Below are positions 53,786 to 63,348 of a DNA stretch of 64,000 nucleotides, in pieces. The stretch lies in contig NZ_QPHL01000011.1 of assembly GCF_003335675.1 (NCBI RefSeq), forward strand, positions 1 through 64,000. Reading direction: 5' to 3'. The position numbers and the translations under genes are program-made. Every line of letters starts with the position of its first letter. Positions within the stretch are counted from its first letter, which is position 1. The notes beneath the pieces are model-generated. The model was not told the DNA's origin, did not search any database, and was given only the letters and a program-made list of their open reading frames with translations. Source of the DNA: Winogradskyella sp. KYW1333 (GTDB lineage Bacteria; Bacteroidota; Bacteroidia; Flavobacteriales; Flavobacteriaceae).

Positions 53786-54733
53786 TCATTTTAAAAATTT
53801 AAGAACATAATCCAAACTCTTATCTGGACTCTCTTCCATAGGTACATGACCAACACTTTTTAAAATATTTAATGTGCTGTTATTTAGATCTTTATTAAAC
53901 CGATTAGCCATTTCAACAGGTGTTAACATATCTTCTTCACCCCAAAGTATAAGTACAGGTTGTTTAATGATTTTAATTTTTTTGTATTGGTTAGGATCAG
54001 GTTCAATTGCGAGTCTATCTACAAAGGCTTGTCTATTACCTTTTCTTAAAGTGAGTTCAAAATAGCGGTTAACAAGCTCCGCGTTCACTTTGCTCTTATC
54101 TGCATAAACGTTTTCTACACTCTTTTTAGCTATAAAGCGAGGTGTAATATATGTAAACGCATTATTAATTATGGGTATTTGAGCGAGTTTAAAAGCTATA
54201 GGAATATCTTTAGATTTATTAGGATATCCTGAAGCATCAATAAGAATCAATTTTTTTACTTTGGATGGAAATTTAGTAGTAAAAAGCCAAGCAATATTGC
54301 CTCCTAGAGAGTTACCTGCTAAAATACATTTTTTAATTTTCAATGTATCTAAAAAGGATTTTATGAAGCTTACATAATTATTCTTTGAATAATTCCTGTT
54401 TAGAAAAGGACCTGTAAGTCCATAACCTGGTAAATCCATTCTAACGACACGTTTGGTTTTACTCAATTTAGAAGACCAATTATCGAAGGTATGAAGACTA
54501 GACCCTGTGCCATGAATTAAGATTATTGGGATAGAGTCGTTTCTTAAACCTTCATCACGATAATGAACATTCATATTGTTAACTGAAGTAAATTTTGATG
54601 AATCATTGGTGTATTTTCTTTTTAATTCTTCTAAAGGAATATCATTATATCCAAAAAGTAAAACAGTTAGGACTGAAAGGCAAACTATAGTTAGTGTTAG
54701 TATTTTTATGACTTTAAGAGTAATTTGTTTCAT
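53786..54733 (-). CDS. Alpha/beta hydrolase, membrane anchored
   Basis: This is a single-domain alpha/beta-hydrolase of 315 aa. A hydrophobic N-terminal segment (about residues 8-30) acts as a signal anchor. The oxyanion region is LIHGTGSSLHTF, the nucleophile elbow is AGNSLGGNIAWL, the acid is in LWGEEDMLTPVE and the catalytic His is in VGHVPMEESP, so the triad is complete. It is related to proline iminopeptidase and haloalkane dehalogenase type enzymes, and the substrate is unknown. It is in a leftward run with the PaiB-like gene (19-base gap). Confidence 0.87.
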   Translation of the reverse strand: MKQITLKVIKILTLTIVCLSVLTVLLFGYNDIPLEELKRKYTNDSSKFTSVNNMNVHYRDEGLRNDSIPIILIHGTGSSLHTFDNWSSKLSKTKRVVRMDLPGYGLTGPFLNRNYSKNNYVSFIKSFLDTLKIKKCILAGNSLGGNIAWLFTTKFPSKVKKLILIDASGYPNKSKDIPIAFKLAQIPIINNAFTYITPRFIAKKSVENVYADKSKVNAELVNRYFELTLRKGNRQAFVDRLAIEPDPNQYKKIKIIKQPVLILWGEEDMLTPVEMANRFNKDLNNSTLNILKSVGHVPMEESPDKSLDYVLKFLK

Positions 54734-54752
54734 GCTTTAGGGTATTAAAAGG

Positions 54753-55343
54753 TCAAAACACCTTATCCAAAAATTGTCTAATACTTTCTTGATTTACTCT
54801 GATTAATTCTTCTCTTGCAAACTTAGTATCGCTAGGTTTTTTGTCTTGTGACAGTTTAAATTTACCTTCCCATTGTGTAATTGTTATCTCGAACATTTCA
54901 ATGTAATTGAGATTCCTGTCAAGACGTGGGTTGTCTGGTTCTAATACATACTTATGGTCAGGTGCTTCCAAAAATTCTGTCATGGAAATTAAGGATTGCT
55001 TTAAGGCTTCTTTACTTTCAATAGCCTCTACAGTACCTTTTAAATGTACCTTAATATAATTCCAGGTTGGTAATTGGGTTGTGCCATAAACACTAGGTGA
55101 GATATAACATTCTGGTCCAGAAAATAATACGGTAACTTCATTATTGTCTTTCAGTAGCTTAGCTTGTGGATTATAGATGTCAATATGGCCAATGAGCTTG
55201 TTATTGTCAAAAATCAAAGGTAAGTGTGTGATTAATGGAGAGTTGTTACTAACTGAAATAACAGTGGCCAATGGGTAAGTCTTGATAACATCAACCATAT
55301 TATTGATGTTATTGTCTTGGTGGTGTTTTGGAGGATACTTCAT
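54753..55343 (-). CDS. FMN-binding negative regulator, PaiB-like
   Basis: This 196-aa protein is of the PaiB family, with the split-barrel FMN-binding fold. Family motifs MKYPPKHHQDNN, LPLIFDNNKLIGHI, NPQAKLLKDNNEVTVLFSGPE and GTTQLPTWNYIKVHLKG follow in order. In Bacillus, PaiB is linked to negative control of sporulation and protease genes; here its role is unknown. The start codon overlaps the stop of a small upstream ORF (TAATG at 55345-55341), so the two are translationally coupled. Confidence 0.88.
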   Translation of the reverse strand: MKYPPKHHQDNNINNMVDVIKTYPLATVISVSNNSPLITHLPLIFDNNKLIGHIDIYNPQAKLLKDNNEVTVLFSGPECYISPSVYGTTQLPTWNYIKVHLKGTVEAIESKEALKQSLISMTEFLEAPDHKYVLEPDNPRLDRNLNYIEMFEITITQWEGKFKLSQDKKPSDTKFAREELIRVNQESIRQFLDKVF

Positions 55344-55480
55344 TAAACGCCAAATTGACTAAAGTGATGATCTAAGTGCTTATATTGCATTTTTCCCCAT
55401 TTTGGTTGTGTTTCCTCATTTATCTTATTTAATCTTGAGGTAATTTCTTCATAAACACCATCTTCGAAAAATGATTTCAT
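55343..55480 (-). CDS. 45-aa ORF coupled to the PaiB-like gene, DUF1569-like start
   Basis: This small gene encodes 45 aa starting MKSFFEDGVYEEITSRLNK and containing TQPKWGKMQYKHLDHHF. The pattern resembles the first 45 residues of DUF1569/DinB-like proteins (helix, then P-x-W-G-K-M, then a His-rich helix), but it stops long before their usual 140-150 aa. Its TAA overlaps the next ATG as TAATG. It is either a small stand-alone protein or a truncated relic that now serves as a leader ORF for the PaiB-like gene. Confidence 0.65.
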   Translation of the reverse strand: MKSFFEDGVYEEITSRLNKINEETQPKWGKMQYKHLDHHFSQFGV

Positions 55481-55531
55481 AATTCTTGTAATTTTATTAT
55501 TCTGAAAATTACAATTTTTTATCTTTAGTCC

Positions 55532-56230
55532 ATGTCAGAAAAACCGAGTTCGTTTTCAATCAAAAATTGGTCGCAAGATGATCAACCACGTGAAAAATTA
55601 AGAGAAAAGGGAAAAACTGTATTGAGTGATGCGGAGTTATTGGCAATTTTGATTGGGTCAGGAAACAGGGAAGAAAGTGCAGTTGATCTTTGTAAACGTA
55701 TTTTAGCAAGTGTAGATAACAATTTAAATGCTCTTGGTAAGTTAACCATTAAGCAATTAATGTCCTTTAAAGGAATTGGTGAGGCAAAAGCAATAAGTAT
55801 AGTTGGAGCTCTGGAGATAGGAAGGCGACGTAGATTAGAGGATGCTATTTCCTTAGACAAAATAACTTCTAGTAAGACAGTTTTTGAGACCATGCAACCA
55901 ATTGTTGGCGAATTATCACATGAGGAATTTTGGATTCTCTACTTAAATAATTCTAATAAGATCATTAAGAAAAATCAATTAAGTAAGGGAGGAATTACAG
56001 GTACTTTAGTTGATGTGCGACTGGTGCTGAAGACTGCATTGGAATATGGAGCAACGTCATTAATTTTGTGCCATAATCACCCTTCAGGCGCATTAAAACC
56101 TAGTCAAGCAGACAAAGACATAACACAAAAATTGAAGAAAGGAGCACAGAGCTTAGATATTAAAGTTTTAGACCACTTAATTATAACTGAACAGTCTTAC
56201 TTTAGCTTTGCAGACGAAGACTTATTATAA
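55532..56230 (+). CDS. radC: RadC family JAMM/MPN protein
   Basis: RadC proteins have an N-terminal helix-hairpin-helix region (LMSFKGIGEAKAISIVGALE) and a JAMM metalloprotease-like domain. The JAMM signature is HNHPSGALKPSQAD with H181 and H183, preceded by EEFWILYLNN and the catalytic-Glu region. The name refers to an old DNA-repair link that was later withdrawn; current roles are unclear. The length is 232 aa. The stop overlaps the next start as TAATG, tying it to the deacetylase gene. Confidence 0.92.
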   Translation: MSEKPSSFSIKNWSQDDQPREKLREKGKTVLSDAELLAILIGSGNREESAVDLCKRILASVDNNLNALGKLTIKQLMSFKGIGEAKAISIVGALEIGRRRRLEDAISLDKITSSKTVFETMQPIVGELSHEEFWILYLNNSNKIIKKNQLSKGGITGTLVDVRLVLKTALEYGATSLILCHNHPSGALKPSQADKDITQKLKKGAQSLDIKVLDHLIITEQSYFSFADEDLL

Positions 56231-57525
56231 TGCTATTAGTTTACACACATAAAATTACACCACGCTTAAAATATACCTTTAAGCATATTTGTAAGCGTAT
56301 ATTAGGTCTAGAGGTGAAATTCACTTCCAAAGTTGAAGATTTTATAGCTCATGACAGTTTAAAGATGTCTTATACAAAACAACCATTAAGTAATGAGTTA
56401 TTTGTGAGAAGCCATTCTTTACTTTTTGAACAAGGATTATCTGACTTAGATATAAACGTACAATCATGGGATAATACAAAAGGATTTTTTCTTGCTGGTG
56501 AACGTAGTGATTTACCGTATGATATTTTTGCAGCATCTTTCTATTTATTAAGCAGATATGAAGAATATCTTCCTCATGTAAAGGATGAGTATGGACGTTT
56601 TATGGCCAAAGAGAGTATAGCCTTTACAAATCGGTTCTTAAATCAACCTGTCGTAGATATTTGGGCCTATAAATTAAGAGACGTACTACAGCAGAAATTT
56701 CCAGAATATAAATTTCATGAACGGTATTATGAAGTAAGTCCAGTAATAGATGTGCCAATGGCCTACTATTTTAGACAAAAGGGATTGTTAAGGACAATTG
56801 GAGGATCCTTAAGTGATATAGGCCGTTTTAAACTAAAGCAATTTTATCAGAGATATTCAGTTTTAATGGGTTTTAAGAGAGACCCTTACGACACCTTTAA
56901 ATGGATAATTACCAAACAAAAACAGTTTAAGAAAAAATTTATGGTTTTGTTTTTATTAGGGGATTATTCTACCTATGATAAAAACATAAACACAAACAAA
57001 AAGGAGTTTATTTCATTAATTAAATCTGTAGCGGACTATTGTGATGTTGGTATTAAGGCCTCTTATTTTGCTCTAGATGATCTTTCAATACTAAAAAAGG
57101 AAAAGCTGAAAATAGAAGTTATTACTAATAAAGTTTTAGAAGCGGTAAGAAATTCGTTTTCTAAATTAAACCTACCTACGTCTTATAGAAATTTTGTTGA
57201 GCTCGAAATTCATCAAGATTATTCAATGGGTTATGTAGATACTTTAGGTTTTAGGGCTGGTACTTGTACGCCGTTTCAGTTTTATGATTTAGATTACGAA
57301 GTACAAACACCATTAAAAATTAATCCATATCACTGTATGGATTTTGCACTTATAAAATATCAATCCCTATTAGATAAAACAGAACATCTTCAAAAACTTA
57401 TTGATGAAATAAAAGCCGTAAATGGTACCTTTACTCCAATATTTCATAATTATACTTTTAGTGATTCTGAGCGATGGGAAGGGTTTAGATCATTATTTAA
57501 TTTAATACTAGAATCAGCTGAATGA
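56230..57525 (+). CDS. Polysaccharide deacetylase family protein (DUF7033-type N-terminus)
   Basis: This 431-aa protein has an N-terminal domain common to Bacteroidota deacetylase-like proteins (YTHKITPRLKYTFKHI, LPYDIFAASFYLLSRYEEYL). The C-terminal region corresponds to a carbohydrate esterase 4-type barrel. VSPVIDVPMAYYF would hold the first metal Asp, and EIHQDYSMGYVDTLGFRAGT and FTPIFHNYTFSD are later motifs. Some classic CE4 His ligands are not obvious, so activity is uncertain. No signal peptide is evident. It is coupled to radC and overlaps the next gene by four bases (ATGA). Confidence 0.83.
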   Translation: MLLVYTHKITPRLKYTFKHICKRILGLEVKFTSKVEDFIAHDSLKMSYTKQPLSNELFVRSHSLLFEQGLSDLDINVQSWDNTKGFFLAGERSDLPYDIFAASFYLLSRYEEYLPHVKDEYGRFMAKESIAFTNRFLNQPVVDIWAYKLRDVLQQKFPEYKFHERYYEVSPVIDVPMAYYFRQKGLLRTIGGSLSDIGRFKLKQFYQRYSVLMGFKRDPYDTFKWIITKQKQFKKKFMVLFLLGDYSTYDKNINTNKKEFISLIKSVADYCDVGIKASYFALDDLSILKKEKLKIEVITNKVLEAVRNSFSKLNLPTSYRNFVELEIHQDYSMGYVDTLGFRAGTCTPFQFYDLDYEVQTPLKINPYHCMDFALIKYQSLLDKTEHLQKLIDEIKAVNGTFTPIFHNYTFSDSERWEGFRSLFNLILESAE

Positions 57526-58208
57526 ATAACGGAATAAAACATGTCTTTTTTGATTTAGATCATACTCTTTGGGATTTTGATAAAAATTCTGGTCTAACGT
57601 TTAAAAAAATATTTGAACTCAACAATATAAATATTGAATTGGGTACTTTTTTGAAAGTTTATGAACCTATCAACCTCAAATATTGGAAATTGTATAGAGA
57701 GGAACGTGTCAGTAAACCTGATTTGCGCTATGGGAGATTAAAGGAAGCTTTTGATACTTTAGGAGTTTCGGTTAAAGATGATATGATTAACCATCTGTCT
57801 GAGGCATATATAGACTACTTGACGACATTTAATCATTTATTTGAAGGAGCTATTGAGATACTTGAATATTTACAATATAAATATCATTTGCACATCATAA
57901 CTAATGGGTTTGAAGAGGCCCAGGAAAGGAAGATGCAAAATTCAAAAATAAGATCATACTTTAAAACTGTAACTAACTCTGAGATGGTTGGTGTAAAAAA
58001 GCCCAATCCGAAAATATTCAATTATGCTCTAAATAGTGCTGAAGCTAACCCTAATGAAAGTATAATGATTGGCGATAGTTTAGAGGCTGATATAGCTGGT
58101 GCTCAAAAGGTTGGGATGCGAACTATTCATTTTGACTACAAGGATGTACATAACGGTGATGGCAATGTTAGAGTAAAACAGTTAAAGGCATTAATTAATC
58201 ATTTGTAA
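57522..58208 (+). CDS. YjjG family noncanonical pyrimidine nucleotidase
   Basis: This is a HAD-superfamily phosphatase that in relatives removes phosphate from damaged or unusual pyrimidine nucleotides. Motif I is FFDLDHTLWDFDKNS, the cap is helical, motif II is LHIITNGFEEAQ, and motif III/IV contains GVKKPNPKIF and MIGDSLEADIAGA. The length is 228 aa. It overlaps the deacetylase stop by four bases and ends a three-gene coupled set radC-deacetylase-yjjG. Confidence 0.89.
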   Translation: MNNGIKHVFFDLDHTLWDFDKNSGLTFKKIFELNNINIELGTFLKVYEPINLKYWKLYREERVSKPDLRYGRLKEAFDTLGVSVKDDMINHLSEAYIDYLTTFNHLFEGAIEILEYLQYKYHLHIITNGFEEAQERKMQNSKIRSYFKTVTNSEMVGVKKPNPKIFNYALNSAEANPNESIMIGDSLEADIAGAQKVGMRTIHFDYKDVHNGDGNVRVKQLKALINHL

Positions 58209-58276
58209 TATGAATAAAAGGCTTTAATACTTATTTTTGTTTAAAACTGCATAAGATTAAATACATAATTACTTCA

Positions 58277-59125
58277 ATGAAAAAAATAGTCTCCATACTC
58301 ATAATATGCTGTTTTGCATTACTTAAAGTTAATTCGCAAACAGAAGTTAATTCATATAAGTATATAATTGTACCACTTCAGTATAAGTTTTTAAAAGGTG
58401 AAAATAAATACCGCCTAAATACTTTGACTAAGCATTTGTTCTTAAAGAGTGGTTATGAGGTGTATTACGATAAGCAGTTAATTCCAGCTGATTTGTTTGA
58501 AGACAGATGTTTGGCAATGTATGCAGATGTGAACGAGATTGATCGTGGATTTAGAATAACTAATTTAGAGATTGAATTACGTGACTGTAAAGGAGAATTA
58601 ATTTTAAAATCTGACATAGGTAGGTCAGGCATCAATAATCATGAGAAGAGATTTACAACTGCATTAAGAAATGCTTATGATACTTTTAGTGATAGGCTTT
58701 TCTATCAAGAGACAGCGAAATCAACTAGTACTGAAGAAAAAGTTGTGGATAACAAAACTAGTGATAAACCATTAGTAAAATCAGATGTCACCCTAGATGT
58801 CTATGAAAATTCAAAGAAGGTTGTAGAAACCAAAGACACTAATGAAAAGGAAGCCGAGAGTACTACTGAAATAACAGCTGGTGAGCAGGAAACGGTTGAA
58901 GAAGCAAGTGATAATGAAATTTTGTATGCGCAAGAAGTTGATAATGGATATCAATTGGTTAATTCAGAATCAAAAGTTGTGATGGTTCTTTTAAAGACTG
59001 GATTGGATGATGTTTTTAATGTAAAAGGCAACGATGCGATTATATTCAAGAAAGATGGTGATTGGATGTATTCCGAAAATAAAGAGAATGGGGTGAAACT
59101 AAAACCTTTAAACATTAAGTTTTAA
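58277..59125 (+). CDS. Hypothetical exported protein
   Basis: I recognise no family. Residues 1-20 form a signal peptide (MKKIVSILIICCFALLKVNS, cleaved near SQ). Residues about 25-145 form a compact region with a repeated alpha/beta pattern (IIVPLQYKFLKGENKYRLN, LEIELRDCKGELIL). Then a low-complexity Lys/Glu/Thr-rich linker (about 150-215) leads to a C-terminal beta-rich segment. The length is 282 aa. Its stop overlaps the convergent rarA gene by four bases. It is probably periplasmic or surface-exposed. Confidence 0.7.
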   Translation: MKKIVSILIICCFALLKVNSQTEVNSYKYIIVPLQYKFLKGENKYRLNTLTKHLFLKSGYEVYYDKQLIPADLFEDRCLAMYADVNEIDRGFRITNLEIELRDCKGELILKSDIGRSGINNHEKRFTTALRNAYDTFSDRLFYQETAKSTSTEEKVVDNKTSDKPLVKSDVTLDVYENSKKVVETKDTNEKEAESTTEITAGEQETVEEASDNEILYAQEVDNGYQLVNSESKVVMVLLKTGLDDVFNVKGNDAIIFKKDGDWMYSENKENGVKLKPLNIKF

Positions 59126-60399
59126 TATCCATATTTTTTATTCCACAAACCTCTAAGGTATTTCCGTTGAGCTTCTTCTCTTGCATTATTGCCGGGGTTA
59201 TATAGCTTTGTGTTTTTAATTTCTTCTGGTAAGAATTCGTGTTCAGTAAAATTATTCTCGTAACTATGGGCATATTTGTATTCGTCACCATATCCTAATT
59301 CTTTCATCAATTTTGTTGGTGCATTTCTAATAGATAGCGGTATTGGTAAATCTCCAGTTTCTATAACTATTTGTTGTGCCTTGTTTATAGCGTCATAAGC
59401 GGCAATGCTTTTCGGTGAACTTGCCAAATAAGTAGCACATTGGCTCAAAATAATTCGTGATTCAGGATTCCCAATTGCAGAAACGGCTTGAAATGTGTTA
59501 TTGGCTATTACCAAAGCCGTCGGATTTGCATTTCCAATATCTTCACTTGCCAAGATGAGTAATCGTCTTGCTATAAATTTAACGTCTTCACCACCTTCTA
59601 TCATGCGTGCCAAATAATAGACTGCAGCGTTAGGATCGCTGCCTCTTATAGATTTAATAAATGCCGAAATAATATCATAATGTTGATCACCCGCTTTGTC
59701 ATATCTAACGGCCTTATTTTGAACTTGCTTCATTACCAATTCATTAGTAATGGTAATTGTGTCCTCATTAATAGATGAAACAATAAGTTCGAATATGTTA
59801 AGTAATTTTCTAGCATCACCACCTGATAGTCTCAATAAAGCTTCAGTTTCTTTTAATTCAATATTTAGTTTAGATAATATTTTGTCTTTTTCAATAGCTC
59901 GTTTAATTAAGGCTTCCAAATCTGATTTATTGAAAGCATTAAGTGTATAAACTTGACATCGAGATAACAAGGCAGAAATAACTTCAAAACTCGGATTTTC
60001 AGTAGTTGCTCCTATTAAAGTCACCCAACCTTTTTCAACTGCTTCTAATAAAGAATCTTGTTGGGATTTACTAAACCTATGAATTTCATCAATAAATAGG
60101 ATAGGGTTTTTTGCAGTAAATAGACCACCGCTTTTTTTTGCTTTATCTATAACTTCTCTAATATCTTTTACACCAGAATTTATAGCACTGAGCTTAAAAA
60201 AAGGACGATCAGATTCATTTGCGATTATGTTTGCTAATGTGGTTTTACCAATTCCTGGTGGTCCCCAAAGTATTAAAGAAGGAATTACTCCACTTTTAAT
60301 TTGCTGATACAACATGCCCTCTTTACCCACTAAGTGTTGTTGACTTAGATAGTCATTTAGTGTCTTTGGTCGAAGTCGTTCCGCAAGAGGTGTATTCAT
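59122..60399 (-). CDS. rarA: Replication-associated recombination protein A
   Basis: RarA (MgsA) is an AAA+ ATPase of the clamp-loader group that acts at stalled replication forks. Walker A is [12 protein letters not shown] with K52, Walker B is [10 protein letters not shown], sensor 1 is [12 protein letters not shown], and the C-terminal tetramerisation region includes [15 protein letters not shown] and SEDIGNANP. The length of 425 aa is typical. It starts at [14 protein letters not shown]. It is transcribed leftwards, with the rhomboid gene divergent. Confidence 0.95.
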   Translation of the reverse strand: MNTPLAERLRPKTLNDYLSQQHLVGKEGMLYQQIKSGVIPSLILWGPPGIGKTTLANIIANESDRPFFKLSAINSGVKDIREVIDKAKKSGGLFTAKNPILFIDEIHRFSKSQQDSLLEAVEKGWVTLIGATTENPSFEVISALLSRCQVYTLNAFNKSDLEALIKRAIEKDKILSKLNIELKETEALLRLSGGDARKLLNIFELIVSSINEDTITITNELVMKQVQNKAVRYDKAGDQHYDIISAFIKSIRGSDPNAAVYYLARMIEGGEDVKFIARRLLILASEDIGNANPTALVIANNTFQAVSAIGNPESRIILSQCATYLASSPKSIAAYDAINKAQQIVIETGDLPIPLSIRNAPTKLMKELGYGDEYKYAHSYENNFTEHEFLPEEIKNTKLYNPGNNAREEAQRKYLRGLWNKKYGY

Positions 60400-60516
60400 A
60401 CCTTAAAAGTACAAAATGACTTTGAAAAGGACATGGTGATAAACATATCAGTTATGACAATATTTCATGATAGTGAAATTTGGTTTTAAATTTGGTGTAC
60501 TGATAAGAAACCATAC

Positions 60517-61260
60517 ATGGTAAAAGACCAACAATTTAAATATTCTACAGGTGTAATTTTATACCCCTTAGTTATGCTATTTACTGTTTGGTTGGTTTTT
60601 TGGTATCAGGTAAGAATAGATCATAGTATTAAATCCTTTGGTATAAGACCGCAAAAAGTTGAAGGGCTAATGGGTATTTTAACTAGTCCGTTTCTGCACG
60701 GAGACATTAATCATTTATATAATAATTCAATACCACTGTTTGTATTGTCCTTAGCACTATTTTATTTCTATAAAAGAATTGCATGGAAAGTTATAGTATA
60801 TGGTATTTTACTCTCTGGGCTTTTGACATGGACTATTGCAAAATCTGGCAATCATATAGGTGCTAGTGGTTTAATTTATGTCTTGGTAAGCTTTATATTT
60901 TTTAAGGGTATTTTCGCAAAACATTACAGGTTAATTGCTCTGTCCCTAATGGTTGTATTTTTATATGGAAGTTTAATCTGGTATGTGTTTCCGATAAAAG
61001 TTGGTATGTCTTGGCAAGGGCATTTAGGCGGTTTAATATCAGGATTTATTTTTGCTTTAATCTTTAGAAAACAAATTGCGAAACGTGAGCGCTATAAATG
61101 GGAAGATCCTGATTATGATGAAGAGAGTGATCCATTTATGAAGCATTTTGATGACAATGGAAATTTCATCGAATTAGAACCTGAAGTTGATCAAGATTCT
61201 AATTTAGAATCTAATGAAGGGGTTGAAATAAGGTATGACTATAAAGAAAATAAGGACTAA
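60517..61260 (+). CDS. Rhomboid family intramembrane serine protease
   Basis: This intramembrane serine protease has six or so membrane helices in 247 aa. The catalytic Ser is S117 in IGASGLIY and the catalytic His is H169 in WQGHLGGLISGF, which matches the rhomboid dyad. SPFLHGDINHLYNNSIPLF in the first part is the conserved His-Asn loop. The C-terminus is an acidic soluble tail (about 195-247) of unknown role. The substrate is unknown. Its stop overlaps the convergent rlmB-like gene by four bases. Confidence 0.9.
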   Translation: MVKDQQFKYSTGVILYPLVMLFTVWLVFWYQVRIDHSIKSFGIRPQKVEGLMGILTSPFLHGDINHLYNNSIPLFVLSLALFYFYKRIAWKVIVYGILLSGLLTWTIAKSGNHIGASGLIYVLVSFIFFKGIFAKHYRLIALSLMVVFLYGSLIWYVFPIKVGMSWQGHLGGLISGFIFALIFRKQIAKRERYKWEDPDYDEESDPFMKHFDDNGNFIELEPEVDQDSNLESNEGVEIRYDYKENKD

Positions 61261-61991
61261 ATGCGCTGTCTTACTGCTTCATATAAAAATGCACCACAAG
61301 CTACAGAGACATTAAGTGATTCAATCTCTCCTAGTATTGGTAATTTTGCCTTGGCATCTACCGCTTTTAGAACAGAAGGATTTATTCCTCTACCTTCAGA
61401 CCCCATAATTATTGCACATGGATCTTTAAATGAAATGTCATAGAGCAAATCATCTGCTTTTTCAGTGGCGGCAATTACTTTTATACCAGATGATTGTAAA
61501 TGATAAACAGCATCTTTAATATGATCTACTTTGCAAATAGGTATTTTAAAAATTGCACCAGCACTAGTTTTAATTGTATCGCCATTTATTGGAGCACCGC
61601 CTTTTTTTTGGATTATAATACCTGAAACTCCAGTACATTCTGCCGTACGGACAATTGCACCAAAATTTCTAACATCACTCAGTTGGTCTAATAGTAAAAA
61701 TAAAGGTGTATTACCAGATTCGATTACATTTAATACCAAGTCATCAATATCATGAAATTCTATTGGAGAAATTTGTGCAATTGCACCTTGGTGATTTCCC
61801 ATAGACAAACGATTTAGTTTTTCTACAGGTACATATGAGGAACTAATACCTTCTGATCTTAATAAGTATTCTAATTCTTGGAACAACTCGCCTCTACTGC
61901 CTTTTTGAAGAAAAACCTTATCAATGTTTTTACCTGATTTTACGGCTTCAATAATTGCTCTTATACCAAATATGGTTGTTTCATTTTTCAT
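61257..61991 (-). CDS. rlmB: 23S rRNA 2'-O-methyltransferase, RlmB-like (TrmH family)
   Basis: This SPOUT-class rRNA methyltransferase is predicted to act on G2251 of 23S rRNA. The N-terminal substrate-binding domain (TTIFGIRAIIEAVKSG) is followed by the knotted SPOUT domain with LDQLSDVRNFGAIVRTAE, IIMGSEGRGI and LNVSVACGAFLYEAVRQR, the SAM-binding motifs 1 to 3. The length is 244 aa. The closest alternative is another TrmH-family 2'-O-methyltransferase. Confidence 0.9.
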   Translation of the reverse strand: MKNETTIFGIRAIIEAVKSGKNIDKVFLQKGSRGELFQELEYLLRSEGISSSYVPVEKLNRLSMGNHQGAIAQISPIEFHDIDDLVLNVIESGNTPLFLLLDQLSDVRNFGAIVRTAECTGVSGIIIQKKGGAPINGDTIKTSAGAIFKIPICKVDHIKDAVYHLQSSGIKVIAATEKADDLLYDISFKDPCAIIMGSEGRGINPSVLKAVDAKAKLPILGEIESLNVSVACGAFLYEAVRQRI

Positions 61992-62049
61992 GCGGTAAAG
62001 GTAAGTAAAGCTATTTGTTATTGTGAATTCATTGAAATAAAATAATATC

Positions 62050-63276
62050 CTAATTTTTAGTGTCCAATAATAGTTCCATCATTTGTGTCGCGGCTATATT
62101 CCCAATTAATTCTATATTTTCTTTAGGAGTTTTGTCGCCAATTTCAAAAGTTATGCCTACAGCATTGTGTGCCTTTAAGAACCAACCTTTAGATACAGGT
62201 TTTAATGAATTTCCAGAGGCTTCTTTTACTTTATAATTAGGATAATTAGCTTCAATACCTTCAAACCAATCACTAACAAAATTTGGTAATGTTGTACTAG
62301 CACGTTCTTTATTTGTATAAAAAACATCATACCAAGTAGAATGAAAATCTAAGCCTATTATTACTCTTGAATTATTCTTTTTAACATATTTATTAATATA
62401 CTTTACTGTTTGTTTAATTTCTTTTTGATTGTACCTTGACCAGTCCCTATTTGTGTCTACTCCATTGGCATTGTGTCTCCAATGACCTTTTTCAACACCG
62501 TCAGGATTAAGTATTGGGAAGGCCAAGATTTGATATTTATCAAAAAATTGTTTTGAAAGATTGTTTTCCTTAATTAATGAATTGATGAAATGCTGAAATG
62601 CGTAATAACCAGTAACTTCTGGAGGATGTTGACGCGTTAATAATACAATTACGTCTTTATTTTTTGTTTCACCATTGTTTAATTTTAGTATAGGTAAATT
62701 TCTTTTCTCTGAGGATTCTCCATAGTAGTCAAAATGAACTAGATTTGAGTTTTTAGCATCCAAAGTTTTACTCCAACTAATTACGCTATTGTAGTCTTCG
62801 ATTTGCTGCGCAGCAACAATTTGAGGTGAATTATTTAGGCTTAATTTTATTGAGGTCTTGTCATTTTGTTCAATGATATTTACTGAGTCTAAAATAGTCC
62901 AAGAATTGTCCTTATAAATCTTCGGGACATACCTATGATTGTATTCTTCAGGATAGTCAAAATTAATATAATAGGTCTTGGGGGATCTAGACCAAATTTT
63001 GAAAGCGTAATAGGCGCTATTATTGATAGGTTCGTTCTCAGGATTAATGAATACTCTAACCGTAGAATCATTAATTTTTTCAAAATCATTAATCCTAGCT
63101 CCACTGAATTCATTACTTACAAAAACTTTTTGATCTTCTGAATAAAAGGTTTGTTTCTTTTGTTCATTAATAAGTTTATCAGTTGTGTCAATATAATTCT
63201 CAAAACTCGCATGTTTCGTGTTTCCACAGTTATAAATAATCAGTAAACTAAATAATATTTGAAATATTCTTTTCAT
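62050..63276 (-). CDS. M14 family zinc carboxypeptidase, lipoprotein
   Basis: This is a metallo-carboxypeptidase predicted as an envelope lipoprotein (MKRIFQILFSLLIIYNC, C17 lipidated). The N-terminal beta region (about 40-165) is typical of cytosolic-carboxypeptidase-like M14 members. Zinc ligands are in RQHPPEVTGY (His and Glu) and the later LDFHSTWYDV, and the catalytic Glu is in TFEIGDKTP. NPDGVEKGHWRHNANGVDTN matches the substrate-binding region. The length is 408 aa. The SusD gene lies upstream on the same strand with a terminator between. Confidence 0.88.
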   Translation of the reverse strand: MKRIFQILFSLLIIYNCGNTKHASFENYIDTTDKLINEQKKQTFYSEDQKVFVSNEFSGARINDFEKINDSTVRVFINPENEPINNSAYYAFKIWSRSPKTYYINFDYPEEYNHRYVPKIYKDNSWTILDSVNIIEQNDKTSIKLSLNNSPQIVAAQQIEDYNSVISWSKTLDAKNSNLVHFDYYGESSEKRNLPILKLNNGETKNKDVIVLLTRQHPPEVTGYYAFQHFINSLIKENNLSKQFFDKYQILAFPILNPDGVEKGHWRHNANGVDTNRDWSRYNQKEIKQTVKYINKYVKKNNSRVIIGLDFHSTWYDVFYTNKERASTTLPNFVSDWFEGIEANYPNYKVKEASGNSLKPVSKGWFLKAHNAVGITFEIGDKTPKENIELIGNIAATQMMELLLDTKN

Positions 63277-63289
63277 ATTATTGGTATTA

Positions 63290-63318
63290 AAAAGGCCACT
63301 TAGAAAAGCGGCCTTTTA
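63290..63318 (-). terminator. Terminator between SusD gene and M14 gene
   Basis: AAAAGGCC (63290-63297) pairs with GGCCTTTT (63310-63317) around a 12-base loop. Reading leftwards, a T-run follows the stem, placing it 31 bases past the SusD stop and just before the M14 start. Confidence 0.75.
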
Positions 63319-63348
63319 TCAATTTTAAGAAACTAACTTGTTATATGA

